A DNA stretch of 64,000 nucleotides from Adlercreutzia caecimuris B7 (GTDB lineage Bacteria; Actinomycetota; Coriobacteriia; Coriobacteriales; Eggerthellaceae). The notes under the pieces are model-generated. The model was not told the origin of the DNA. It did no database searches and saw only the letters and a list, made by a program, of their open reading frames with translations. Positions 17,313 through 24,773 of this stretch are shown piece by piece; position 1 is the stretch's first letter, and every line of letters begins with the position of its first letter. Position numbers and translations under genes: made by a program. The stretch covers positions 1,454,258 through 1,518,257 of the forward strand of contig NZ_KE159646.1 in the NCBI RefSeq assembly GCF_000403355.2, read 5' to 3'.

Positions 17313-19628
17313 CTACTTCTCGGGAATGTGCTCGGCGAGCAGGGCGATGAGGGCGTGGGTGTTCAAAGGCTTGGTGGTCAGCGCCGTCATGCCGGCCTCC
17401 CGGGCGCGGCGCTGCCCTTCCTCGAAGGCATCGGCCGTCTCGGCGATGATGGGCAAGCTGGCGGCATCGGGGCGGTCGAGCGCGCGTATCTCGCGCGTGG
17501 CCTCGTCGCCGTCCATGCGGGGCATGCGCATGTCCATGAGCACCGCATCGTAGTAGAACGGCGCCACCGAGGCCACCTTGCGCACGGCCGCGTCGCCGTC
17601 GCGGGCCTCTTCCACCGTGAAGCCGTAGTCCTTCAGAATTTCCATGAGGATCTCGCGGGACAGATCGTCATCGTCCACCACGAGCACCTTGCAGCCCGTA
17701 AAATCGCGGCGGCACTCATCAGTCGCAGAGCTCCGCGCCTCCTCGCGGGACACCTCTTCCGGCGACGCCAGGCGCAGCGGCAACGTGATGGTGAAGGTGG
17801 AGCCGCGACCCACGGTACTTTCCACCTGGATCTCGCCGCCCATTAAGTCCACGAGGCTCTTGGTGATGGTCATACCAAGGCCGGTACCCTCGGTTCGGTT
17901 GGCATAGCCCAACCCGTCGCGCTCAAAGGGCAGGAAGATGCGGTCAAGGAACTCCGGCGTCATGCCGCAACCGGTATCGCTCACCGTGATGACGTAGCTG
18001 CCGAACCCGCGAGGCGCCTCGCCGCTCTCGCTGAAGGTCACCGTGATCAGGCCGCCAGCCGGCGTGAATTTCACGGCATTGCCGACGGTGTTCACAAGTA
18101 CCTGGCTGAGTCGCAGTGGATCGGTAACCACCCGGCTGTGGGAAAGCCCCGAAGTGCTTACCGTCAGATCGATGCCCGAGGCCTCCGCCTTGTCGCCGAA
18201 CATCGTGGCCACCTCCTCGGCCGCCTCGGCCAGATCGACCACATCCTCGTTGAACGACAGCTTGCCGCTCTCGATGCGGCTCACGTCCAAGATGTCGTTC
18301 ACGAGGCTCAGCAAATGATCACTCGATACCATGATTTTGCGCAGGCAGTCGCGCACGCGATCGGTATCGTTCAAGTGGTCGAGCGCAATGGAGGCGAATC
18401 CCGATATAGAGTTCATCGGCGTGCGGAAATCGTGGGACATATTGGTGAGGAAGGTCGATTTCGCCCGGCTGGCATGCTCGGCCAGATCGAGCGCGTTCTG
18501 CAGCGCCAGCTTCTGCAGCAGCTGCTCGCGCATCTCGGCGGTGACGTTGCGCGCTGCGAGAATCACCTTGGAGCTCGGCCGCGGAAGACGGATGATACGC
18601 AGCTCCACGTACTGCTCCTCGTCCCCAAACAGGCGCCGGTAGCCCACCGAGAAATCGGCATCGCCTTCGGCGAGGCGCCGCCACAACGCATCGGGCCCCA
18701 CCTCGGCGCGCACGCGGGCGCGATCCTCTTCCACCACGTAGGTATCGATGTAGCGCTCCATAGCGACCGGATAGTCACCCTCCTGCTCGCTGATGAGGGC
18801 AAAGTTGGCGGTGTCGTCCTCGCCGCGACGATATACTTCCAGCTCGTTGGTTTCCAGATCCACCAAATACAGCGCGAAGTTCTCGGCGCCCAGGCTGTCG
18901 ATGACCTCTACGTACTGCTCGCTTTTCTGCTCGGCCTGCTTGGTGCGCGTGAAGTCCTCCACGAAGCCATAGGCGAAGCGCTCCGAATGGCCCGTGTGGT
19001 CCAAGCTGATGCGCAGCCAGCGCCCGTCGGGCAGCTGGCCCTCCTGGTAGAGACTCGTCTGGTCGTCGAGGAAGTTCTCCATCTGGCGGAGCAAGTCGTC
19101 GCCGGCGGTGGCGCCGAAAGTAAGCTCGATGAACTCGGCGAGACTGATGTAGTTGGTGCCAACCCCACTCTGCTCGCGAGCCGAGTCGGTAAGCAGCAGC
19201 TGGCGGTAGCGCATGTCGTAGAAAAACAGGCCGGCGCCGGCTTTGTCAAGCGAACGCTGGGCTGGCACGATCCAGCTCGTCACATCCTGCAGGGTGAAGC
19301 CGCACAGACCCGGGCCCACGGGAAAGGCCTCAGCGCGAAAGAACTGTTGCAGCATATCGGAAAGCGACTCGAACTGGACGACGCGATCCTCAAAGGCTGC
19401 CTCGTAGAAGTGATCGAGCCACGTGGGGTCGCCGCCCCACATGAGATACATGAGCGCACCCGTGAGCTCTTCCACGGTGTGGTCGGTAACGGCTGCCATA
19501 GCCGGGTTGAGGTAGCGGTAGGCGGCATCGTAGGGCCGGCCGCTGTCGTCGACGAGCACCTCGACGATACCGAAAGGCTGAGGGCTGCGGTCGAATGTCA
19601 TCGCCCAAACCTTCAGCATTTCATCCAT
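17313..19628 (-). CDS. Hybrid sensor histidine kinase with PAS-like sensors and receiver domain
   Basis: The 771-residue protein has two or three PAS-like regions in the first 380 residues, no obvious transmembrane helix, then a histidine-kinase core: H-box NMSHDFRTPMNS, N-box region NAVKFTPAGG, G1 VSDTGCGM and G2 GTGLGMTITKSLV. A C-terminal receiver domain carries DDDD near its start, the phosphoacceptor in AVLMDMRMPRMDG, and a late TTKPL lysine. It would sense a cytosolic or membrane-associated cue and pass phosphate internally; no separate response regulator or Hpt gene is adjacent. I start it at ATG 19628, with GGGAGC upstream. Signal and output are unknown. Confidence 0.9.
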   Translation of the reverse strand: MDEMLKVWAMTFDRSPQPFGIVEVLVDDSGRPYDAAYRYLNPAMAAVTDHTVEELTGALMYLMWGGDPTWLDHFYEAAFEDRVVQFESLSDMLQQFFRAEAFPVGPGLCGFTLQDVTSWIVPAQRSLDKAGAGLFFYDMRYRQLLLTDSAREQSGVGTNYISLAEFIELTFGATAGDDLLRQMENFLDDQTSLYQEGQLPDGRWLRISLDHTGHSERFAYGFVEDFTRTKQAEQKSEQYVEVIDSLGAENFALYLVDLETNELEVYRRGEDDTANFALISEQEGDYPVAMERYIDTYVVEEDRARVRAEVGPDALWRRLAEGDADFSVGYRRLFGDEEQYVELRIIRLPRPSSKVILAARNVTAEMREQLLQKLALQNALDLAEHASRAKSTFLTNMSHDFRTPMNSISGFASIALDHLNDTDRVRDCLRKIMVSSDHLLSLVNDILDVSRIESGKLSFNEDVVDLAEAAEEVATMFGDKAEASGIDLTVSTSGLSHSRVVTDPLRLSQVLVNTVGNAVKFTPAGGLITVTFSESGEAPRGFGSYVITVSDTGCGMTPEFLDRIFLPFERDGLGYANRTEGTGLGMTITKSLVDLMGGEIQVESTVGRGSTFTITLPLRLASPEEVSREEARSSATDECRRDFTGCKVLVVDDDDLSREILMEILKDYGFTVEEARDGDAAVRKVASVAPFYYDAVLMDMRMPRMDGDEATREIRALDRPDAASLPIIAETADAFEEGQRRAREAGMTALTTKPLNTHALIALLAEHIPEK

Positions 19629-19773
19629 GGCACGCTCCCATCGACAGACTAGCTGGAATTTTTCTCCCATGATGCACGATAACAGTGTATCACGTATCGG
19701 TGATTTGGGTCTCTCAAATCGAAATCTTCCCCGTGCAAGCCTAGTTTTTCCACAGAGCCTATCATAGTGCAGT

Positions 19774-19810
19774 TGCACAAAAAAAGCCCGCCGCGTATCC
19801 GCGGCGGGCT
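19774..19810 (-). terminator. Terminator of the minus-strand lipoprotein gene
   Basis: AGCCCGCCGC (19785-19794) and GCGGCGGGCT (19801-19810) form a perfect 10-bp stem with a 6-nt loop. On the minus strand it is followed by a run of T (the A-run 19779-19785 on the plus strand). It ends transcription of the lipoprotein gene before the histidine kinase. Confidence 0.9.
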
Positions 19811-19847
19811 AGGCGCTCCGAAGATTTACGCCGTAAGGGAGACAGTC

Positions 19848-20348
19848 CTAGGCCTCCGGCTCGGCCTGCTGCTCCTGGCCTTGGCCTGCCTCGGCAGCCG
19901 CAGCGTCGGCATCGGCGCCAGCGGTAGCGTCGGCATCCGCCGGCAGCTCGCCCTTCTTGAACTTCAGGGAGTCGCCCTCCACCGACAGCACCAGCTCATC
20001 GCCTTCCAGCACCGCGTCGGCGGTGTCGCCCTCGAAGGTGAGCGCCACGGTGGTGGCGTCCTTGGCCTCCCACGTGCCGTCGTAATCGCTGCCGAACAGA
20101 CTCACCACGGCGCTGCCGCCCTCGTTCATCTGGATGTACACGTGCAGCCCCATCTGCTCCATGGCCTCGATGCTCTTGGCCGTCAGCTCCTTGCCGTCGG
20201 CATTGCCGCCGGAGAGTACCCAGGTACCCTGGAAGTTCGCGCTGTTGTCGGCGCTGCCCGCAGTACCGCCGCCAGCGCATCCGGCCAGAGCCACGCACAG
20301 GGCCACCGCGCACACCGCCGCTGCAAAGATCTTCGCTTTCAGTTTCAT
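19848..20348 (-). CDS. Small secreted lipoprotein of unknown function
   Basis: The 166-residue product begins with a lipoprotein signal peptide (MKLKAKIFAAAVCAVALCVA, then LAGC). The mature part has a glycine/serine linker and a beta-rich domain (FQGTWVLSGGNADGKEL, YDGTWEAKDATTVALTFEGD) that resembles small lipocalin- or DUF4923-like folds without a certain match. The tail is Ala/Asp/Glu-rich low complexity (ADADATAGADADAAAAEAG). The ATG at 20348 follows GAAGGAGTGGGA. It is monocistronic, with a strong terminator after it. Exported and membrane-anchored; function unknown. Confidence 0.75.
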   Translation of the reverse strand: MKLKAKIFAAAVCAVALCVALAGCAGGGTAGSADNSANFQGTWVLSGGNADGKELTAKSIEAMEQMGLHVYIQMNEGGSAVVSLFGSDYDGTWEAKDATTVALTFEGDTADAVLEGDELVLSVEGDSLKFKKGELPADADATAGADADAAAAEAGQGQEQQAEPEA

Positions 20349-20486
20349 TCCCACTCCTTCGATTCGGGTTGTGTAAAACAGCTGTCTCATCTTAATGCTA
20401 AGCAAGCCCGTCGACAACAAGCGATTCAGCCTGTTTGTCCGAAAAGAGGCCGAAGACTCCTCCCCTCTGCCGCCGCGAGCCTCCGC

Positions 20487-20523
20487 GACAGCCCCGTTGC
20501 CCTTGCAGCGGGGCTGTCTTTTC
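20487..20523 (+). terminator. GC-rich hairpin with T-tract
   Basis: GACAGCCCCG (20487-20496) pairs with CGGGGCTGTC (20509-20518), followed by TTTTC on the plus strand. It lies just past the end of the minus-strand membrane protein gene, so the T-tract is on the wrong side for that gene; it may block transcription entering from the left, or act only as a hairpin. Confidence 0.5.
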
Positions 20524-20543
20524 GGAAGGGGTACCCGCGCTTG

Positions 20544-20999
20544 CTAGCGGGCGTGGCCGGTGACGGGACAACGCACAGGCGCGACGTCTTCGCGATGGAG
20601 GTACTGGCGCACAAAGCCGATGCCAGCCAGGGCGAGTGCCGTACCGAGACCGGTATAGAAGAAGGCCACGAACCAGCCGGGCACGACGCCGAAGCTGCGC
20701 AGGGCAATACCGCCGCCCATCATGACGGCCATGATGATATAACCCTTCACGTCGAAGAACCGCAGCACGTGCATCTTCTCCTCACCGTAGCCGTGAATGC
20801 GCGCGGCATGCTTGGCCACGAGCTTCGAGAACATGGCGTGGAAGGCGACGAACGTCGCGGGAATACCGATAACGAGAAGCCACAGAGGGGCCGCGCCGGC
20901 CGCCATGACCTCGATGCCCATGCGCATGACTTGCGACCCGGCGATGAGCCACACCGCAGCCGCGATGAGCAGCAAATACTTTGAGCGAACTTTGAACAT
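20544..20999 (-). CDS. Small four-helix membrane protein, function unknown
   Basis: The 151-residue product has about four transmembrane segments (YLLLIAAAVWLIAGSQVM, APLWLLVIGIPATFVAF, IIMAVMMGGGIALRS and PGWFVAFFYTGLGTALALAG) with a basic cytosolic loop HAARIHGYGEEKMHVLRFFD between the second and third. I do not recognise a named family. The ATG at 20999 follows GAGGAGGCACGCC, a strong binding site; the upstream part of the open frame is not protein-like. It stands alone on the minus strand. The gap 21000-21260 to the divergent alkyltransferase gene holds a run of ten C residues at 21212-21221. Confidence 0.7.
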   Translation of the reverse strand: MFKVRSKYLLLIAAAVWLIAGSQVMRMGIEVMAAGAAPLWLLVIGIPATFVAFHAMFSKLVAKHAARIHGYGEEKMHVLRFFDVKGYIIMAVMMGGGIALRSFGVVPGWFVAFFYTGLGTALALAGIGFVRQYLHREDVAPVRCPVTGHAR

Positions 21000-21260
21000 G
21001 GCGTGCCTCCTCGGGCTGGGCCTGCGCGGAACCGGCGCGAGGGGCGCTTTCGGCTTTCCTTTGGATCCGGTTCCGCACGGCCGGGCTGTTTTCTCCGCGC
21101 ACGATACCACCCCGCCTAACCCTGTTCCACAAAGTGCGCTATGCTGACAGCAAAACTTCAGGAAGCCGTCACGCCAACTGCACCCCGTCGCTCTCGACAG
21201 GGCACGGAGCACCCCCCCCCCTGATGGCGACGCGGCGGTCCTTCGACGGGAGGAACAGTC

Positions 21261-21737
21261 ATGGGAGATTTCGCCAATCGGGTATTCGCGGTGGTGCGGC
21301 GCATCCCCACGGGGAAGGTGGCCACCTACGGCCAAGTGGGACGTATGATCGGGGCGCCGCGGGCGGCCCGTTACGTGGGCTATGCCCTGCACGGCAACCC
21401 GGAGCCGGGCACCGATCCGGGATGCATCCCCTGCCACCGCGTGGTGTTCAAGGACGGCCGCATGGCCACGGGCTTCGCCTTCGGCGGCCCTGACGAGCAG
21501 CGCAAGATGCTAGCCGCGGAAGGGGTGGCCTTCGACGAGGAGGGCCGGGTGCTCATGGGCGCCCACCAGTGGGACGGCCATCCCGAAGGCGCGACGGCCG
21601 GCGGCGACGGCGCGGCCGACGGGCCGCTTGGGCCGCCGCCCGACTTCGACTGGGAAGCCGAGCTAGCGGAACACCCCCTGCACCGCTGCGAGACCTGCGA
21701 GCGCCCCCGCGCCGACTGCCGCAAGAACGGCGCTTGA
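21261..21737 (+). CDS. MGMT-family methylated-DNA alkyltransferase with Cys-containing tail
   Basis: The first 95 residues are the DNA-binding/active-site domain of O6-alkylguanine alkyltransferases: VRRIPTGKVATYGQVGRMIG, ARYVGYALHGNP, and the active-site signature IPCHRVVFKDG with the acceptor Cys. Alkyltransferase-like proteins have Trp at this place, so this one may be catalytically competent. The usual N-terminal domain is absent. Instead there is a C-terminal extension of about 60 residues rich in Gly/Asp/Pro that ends in HRCETCERPRADC, a possible metal site. The ATG at 21261 follows GGGAGGAACAGTC. It would repair alkylated guanine or flag it for other repair; the tail is unusual and its role unknown. 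Confidence 0.85.
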   Translation: MGDFANRVFAVVRRIPTGKVATYGQVGRMIGAPRAARYVGYALHGNPEPGTDPGCIPCHRVVFKDGRMATGFAFGGPDEQRKMLAAEGVAFDEEGRVLMGAHQWDGHPEGATAGGDGAADGPLGPPPDFDWEAELAEHPLHRCETCERPRADCRKNGA

Positions 21738-21779
21738 GCACCCGAGGAGCGCGCTCGAACGCCGTGAAACGACGCATGC

Positions 21780-22901
21780 CTACGTGAGCAGCAGCGTGGC
21801 CACCACGAAGGCCGCGGTCACGAGCACAAAGCCGGCCGTGAGCGCCCATGCAGCCGGGCGGCCCCAGTTGATCGTCCAGCCGATGCCGAAGCGCTCGGGC
21901 AAAAAGAGACTCGCGTCGCCGCGGTTCACGTAGAGGATGCCGAGCTTCCAGAAACGGTCGTCGTCGCGGGCCATGGCATCGCTCGCCTCCATGCGCGCGA
22001 TGAGACGGCTGCCGTTCTGACCGTACACGACACTCACCGCGAGCGTTGCCACGAGGATGATCGCGACGATGGCGACAAGCGGCACGAGCGTCTGGGCCAA
22101 GGTGAGCACCCCAACGAACGCGAGCTGCATGAGCGGGCCGATCAGGCTCGCGAGCAGCCCCATTCCCAGGATGAGGATGCTCTGGGCGTGGGCGAACATG
22201 CCGTAGGCCCAGGTGCTGGCCGCCGGACATGTCGGATCGCTCCCCTTCTTCGAGCGCAGGATAGACCACTGCCCCAAGGTGAAGCAGGCGGCCATGAACA
22301 TGGCGAAGATGACCGGAAACGCCACGACACCCGGGGACTTGTCAGCCCAGCGGGTCACCGCACCGTCGAGGCTCACCTGCATGGGGATGCGCTCGGGCAT
22401 AGCGCCGTAGCCGGCAAGGCCGATGGCGAGCGTGAGCAGAATGACGGGCACGTACAGCAGGCACCACCACAGCGAGAGGGGCTTGGGAAACGACTCGTCC
22501 GCCACGAGCGCGGTCATCTGCTCCCCGGCCGCCTTCCAACCGCGCTCTCGCTTGTAGGTGCGCACCTTCGCACGGGAACGCAGCATGAGGGCGTAGCCTG
22601 CCACCATGAGCACGAGAAGCGCCGGACAGAGCACCGCGATGAAAACCTGGGGCGAGGCGAAGGTCAGCGAGAGCGCGGAGAGCAGGGTGAGCGCCGCCGT
22701 GAGCCCGAGCACCTTCGCAGTAAAGGCGCGCTTGAGGCGACGCAGATACGGGTCGGCCTGGGCGGCATCGGGCACGGTGACGGCGAAGCACTCGCGCTTG
22801 GGCATCAGGTAGGGCGTGAACGCGAACAGGGCGCCGGTCAGGGGAAGGGCGATCACGATCACCCCCAGCAAAAGCATCATGGTCGGTTCGATGGATATCA
22901 T
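21780..22901 (-). CDS. DUF1648/DUF5808 multi-pass membrane protein
   Basis: The 373-residue product has about eight membrane segments. A DUF1648 signature is visible in the middle (MPERIPMQVSLDGAVTRWADKSP) and a C-terminal DUF5808-like segment follows (DDRFWKLGILYVNRGDASLF, then PERFGIGWTINWG). Such proteins are commonly encoded next to YtrA-type GntR regulators, exactly as here, where the regulator gene lies 242 nt upstream on the same strand. They are thought to act in cell-envelope stress or immunity but have no proven biochemical function. The ATG at 22901 follows GAAAGGAAAACC. Membrane location is certain; role is inferred from context only. Confidence 0.82.
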   Translation of the reverse strand: MISIEPTMMLLLGVIVIALPLTGALFAFTPYLMPKRECFAVTVPDAAQADPYLRRLKRAFTAKVLGLTAALTLLSALSLTFASPQVFIAVLCPALLVLMVAGYALMLRSRAKVRTYKRERGWKAAGEQMTALVADESFPKPLSLWWCLLYVPVILLTLAIGLAGYGAMPERIPMQVSLDGAVTRWADKSPGVVAFPVIFAMFMAACFTLGQWSILRSKKGSDPTCPAASTWAYGMFAHAQSILILGMGLLASLIGPLMQLAFVGVLTLAQTLVPLVAIVAIILVATLAVSVVYGQNGSRLIARMEASDAMARDDDRFWKLGILYVNRGDASLFLPERFGIGWTINWGRPAAWALTAGFVLVTAAFVVATLLLT

Positions 22902-22980
22902 GGTTTTCCTTTCGCTCAGTAGCACCCGGTGCAGATGCAACGAGGCGTCACGGATCGAGTGGCGGACGGAATGCCCTCAG

Positions 22981-23069
22981 ATGGCGCATTTTTTCGGTTT
23001 TGGTGCATCTCGAGTCGCCCCTAAACGTCGAATCGAGCCAAGCTACACCAAAAACGAAACCATGCGCCA
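22981..23069. repeat. Long imperfect inverted repeat between regulator and DUF1648 gene
   Basis: The arm 22982-23005 (starting TGGCGCATTTTTTCGG, ending TTTTGGTG) is inverted at 23046-23069 (starting CACCAAAAACGAAA, ending ATGCGCCA), with 3 mismatches over 24 positions. The 40-nt interior includes further partial symmetry (CGAGTCG and CGAATCGAG). It lies in the space between two co-directional minus-strand genes. Confidence 0.7.
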
Positions 23070-23143
23070 CGACTCGAGGGGTTCCCGCCTTTGAGAGGCC
23101 TTCAGAGCCGGGGCTTGCACCATTTCCGCAATTTTGCGCCCGA

Positions 23144-23632
23144 TTACACGCTCGCTCCCTGCAGAGGCATTCCGCACGCCCCTGTTGCGAGGCGGTCCGC
23201 CGCGGAGGCGCCGGGCATGGTGCTTTCGACGGAAGCGCCCATCACGCCGTAGGCGCGGGCGGCTTGGGCGGCCGCCGCCTCCAGGAAGGCGCCGCGCGCG
23301 CCTCCGCGGGCGCGGTGGGCCAGGGCGAGCTTGAACAACTCGTCTTCCATCTTCACCTGGGCACGCTCGTCCGCATCGGCGCGATCGGCCGCGGCGGGGT
23401 CGGCAATGACGGCGCCCGCGCGGCCCCGCATGCGCACGTAGCCCTCGTCGCGCAGGACGGCGTAGGCCTTGTTCACCGTATGCAGGTTGATGCCCAAGTC
23501 GCTTGCCAGCGAGCGCACCGACGGCAGCGCCTGGCCGGGCTCCAGCTCGCCAGTGGCGATACCGGCCACGATCTGGTTGCGAATCTGCAGGTACAGAGGC
23601 TCTTCCAAGGCCCCGTCCACGGCGAGCATCAT
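23144..23632 (-). CDS. GntR-family transcriptional regulator (YtrA subfamily)
   Basis: The 162-residue protein begins with a GntR winged helix-turn-helix (EEPLYLQIRNQIVAGIATGELEPGQALPSVRSLASDLGINLHTVNKAY in outline, residues about 10-60, shown here only by its conserved order PLYLQI, LPSVR, NLHTVNKAY). The short C-terminal part lacks a FadR/HutC ligand domain, as in the YtrA group. It starts at ATG 23632 behind GGGGAG. It is divergent from the CPBP protease gene and upstream of the DUF1648 gene. The AT-rich space between the divergent starts contains two dyads suitable for its binding, so autoregulation of the cluster is likely. Confidence 0.88.
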   Translation of the reverse strand: MMLAVDGALEEPLYLQIRNQIVAGIATGELEPGQALPSVRSLASDLGINLHTVNKAYAVLRDEGYVRMRGRAGAVIADPAAADRADADERAQVKMEDELFKLALAHRARGGARGAFLEAAAAQAARAYGVMGASVESTMPGASAADRLATGACGMPLQGASV

Positions 23633-23648
23633 GGCGCTCCCCTTTCTC

Positions 23649-23704
23649 TTGACTTTCTGTTCTATTCGTATTATAACAGAAATTGTTATAGCTTCAATAG
23701 AACA
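23649..23704. promoter_or_regulatory. Promoter and nested operator dyads of the GntR/CPBP divergon
   Basis: On the plus strand TTGACT (23649-23654) and TATAAC (23672-23677) are spaced by 17 nt. Two nested perfect dyads lie over it: TGTTCTATT (23658-23666) with AATAGAACA (23696-23704), and TATAAC (23672-23677) with GTTATA (23685-23690). The inner dyad overlaps the -10 box. This is a strong candidate for the GntR-family operator. Confidence 0.7.
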
Positions 23705-23726
23705 AAATTGCTCCAGGAGGTACCCC

Positions 23727-24719
23727 ATGAAACGAGCGCTCATCTTCCTCGCCATCACCTTCGGCATCACCTACGCCTACGAGCTTCTCGTGGTGTATCC
23801 CCTGGCAGCGGGTACGGCGCCCTACATAAGCGACCTCGTCTCGCCGACGCTGGCCTACATGGGAGCCGTGGCCCTCGTCATGCTCTTCCCCGCGCTGGGC
23901 GTGGTGCTCACGCGCGTGGTGACGCGCGAGGGATTCAAGAACTGCGTGCTGAAGCCGGCACCGCCCCGCCAATCGCTGCCGTGGTTCGCCGTGGCCTGGT
24001 TCGGGCCGATCCTTCTGGTGCTGGCGGGAGGGGCCGTGTACTACCTGCTGTTCCCCGGCGACTTCGATCCCGCCCTCACCTCCTTCGTGGAGGCGCAGCG
24101 CGCCGCGGCCATGGCGAACGGCGCCGATCCAGCGACCCTGGCAGCGTTCAATGAGGCAGCGGCTGCGCCCCTCGCGATGGTCGCCAGCCTCCTCGGAGCT
24201 TGCGCCATCGCGCCCGCGCTCAACATCGTCACCACCTTCGGCGAGGAGTGGGGCTGGCGCGGCTACCTCATGCCGAAGCTGGCGACCCGCCTCTCCATCG
24301 TGCCCACCCTGGTGGTCACGGGCGTCATCTGGGGTCTGTGGCACGCGCCCATCGTGGCCCTCGGGCACAACTACGGCACCGGATATCCCACCGAGCCTTG
24401 GGGCGGCATCCTGGCGATGTGCGCCTGGTGCGTGGCGCTGGCCGTGTTCCTCGGCTACGTGACCATCCGCACACGCTCCACCTTCGCGGCGGCCATCGGC
24501 CATGGCGCGCTGAACGGGTCGGTGAACCTCGTCACCATCTGCTCCATCTCGGGCGGCAGCCCCTTCGTGGGACCCTTGTGCACGGGCATCGTGGGCGGCC
24601 TGCCGCTGCTGGCCGTGGCGGCGCTCATGCTGTGGGACCTGTGCCGCCGCGAGAAGGCCGGCACCTTGCACGTCCCTGAAGCGGGCCTTCCCGACGGGGT
24701 GCGGAAAGAGCACCGGTAG
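23727..24719 (+). CDS. CPBP-family intramembrane metalloprotease (CAAX protease-like)
   Basis: The 330-residue product has about eight membrane segments. The CPBP/Abi motifs are present: GEEWGWRGYLMPKL (about residues 171-184, EExxxR motif), HAPIVALGHN and, later, GHGALNGSVN, providing the Glu and His residues of the membrane-embedded active site. Bacterial members process peptides or protect against bacteriocins. ATG 23727 has a perfect AGGAGG 6 nt upstream. It is divergent from the GntR regulator and likely controlled by it, which suggests an envelope-stress or toxic-peptide response together with the DUF1648 protein. Confidence 0.88.
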   Translation: MKRALIFLAITFGITYAYELLVVYPLAAGTAPYISDLVSPTLAYMGAVALVMLFPALGVVLTRVVTREGFKNCVLKPAPPRQSLPWFAVAWFGPILLVLAGGAVYYLLFPGDFDPALTSFVEAQRAAAMANGADPATLAAFNEAAAAPLAMVASLLGACAIAPALNIVTTFGEEWGWRGYLMPKLATRLSIVPTLVVTGVIWGLWHAPIVALGHNYGTGYPTEPWGGILAMCAWCVALAVFLGYVTIRTRSTFAAAIGHGALNGSVNLVTICSISGGSPFVGPLCTGIVGGLPLLAVAALMLWDLCRREKAGTLHVPEAGLPDGVRKEHR

Positions 24720-24773
24720 GAGCGCAACGATCCGGAGCGAACGGGCCGCCACGGCACCGGGGCGCCGCTGCGG

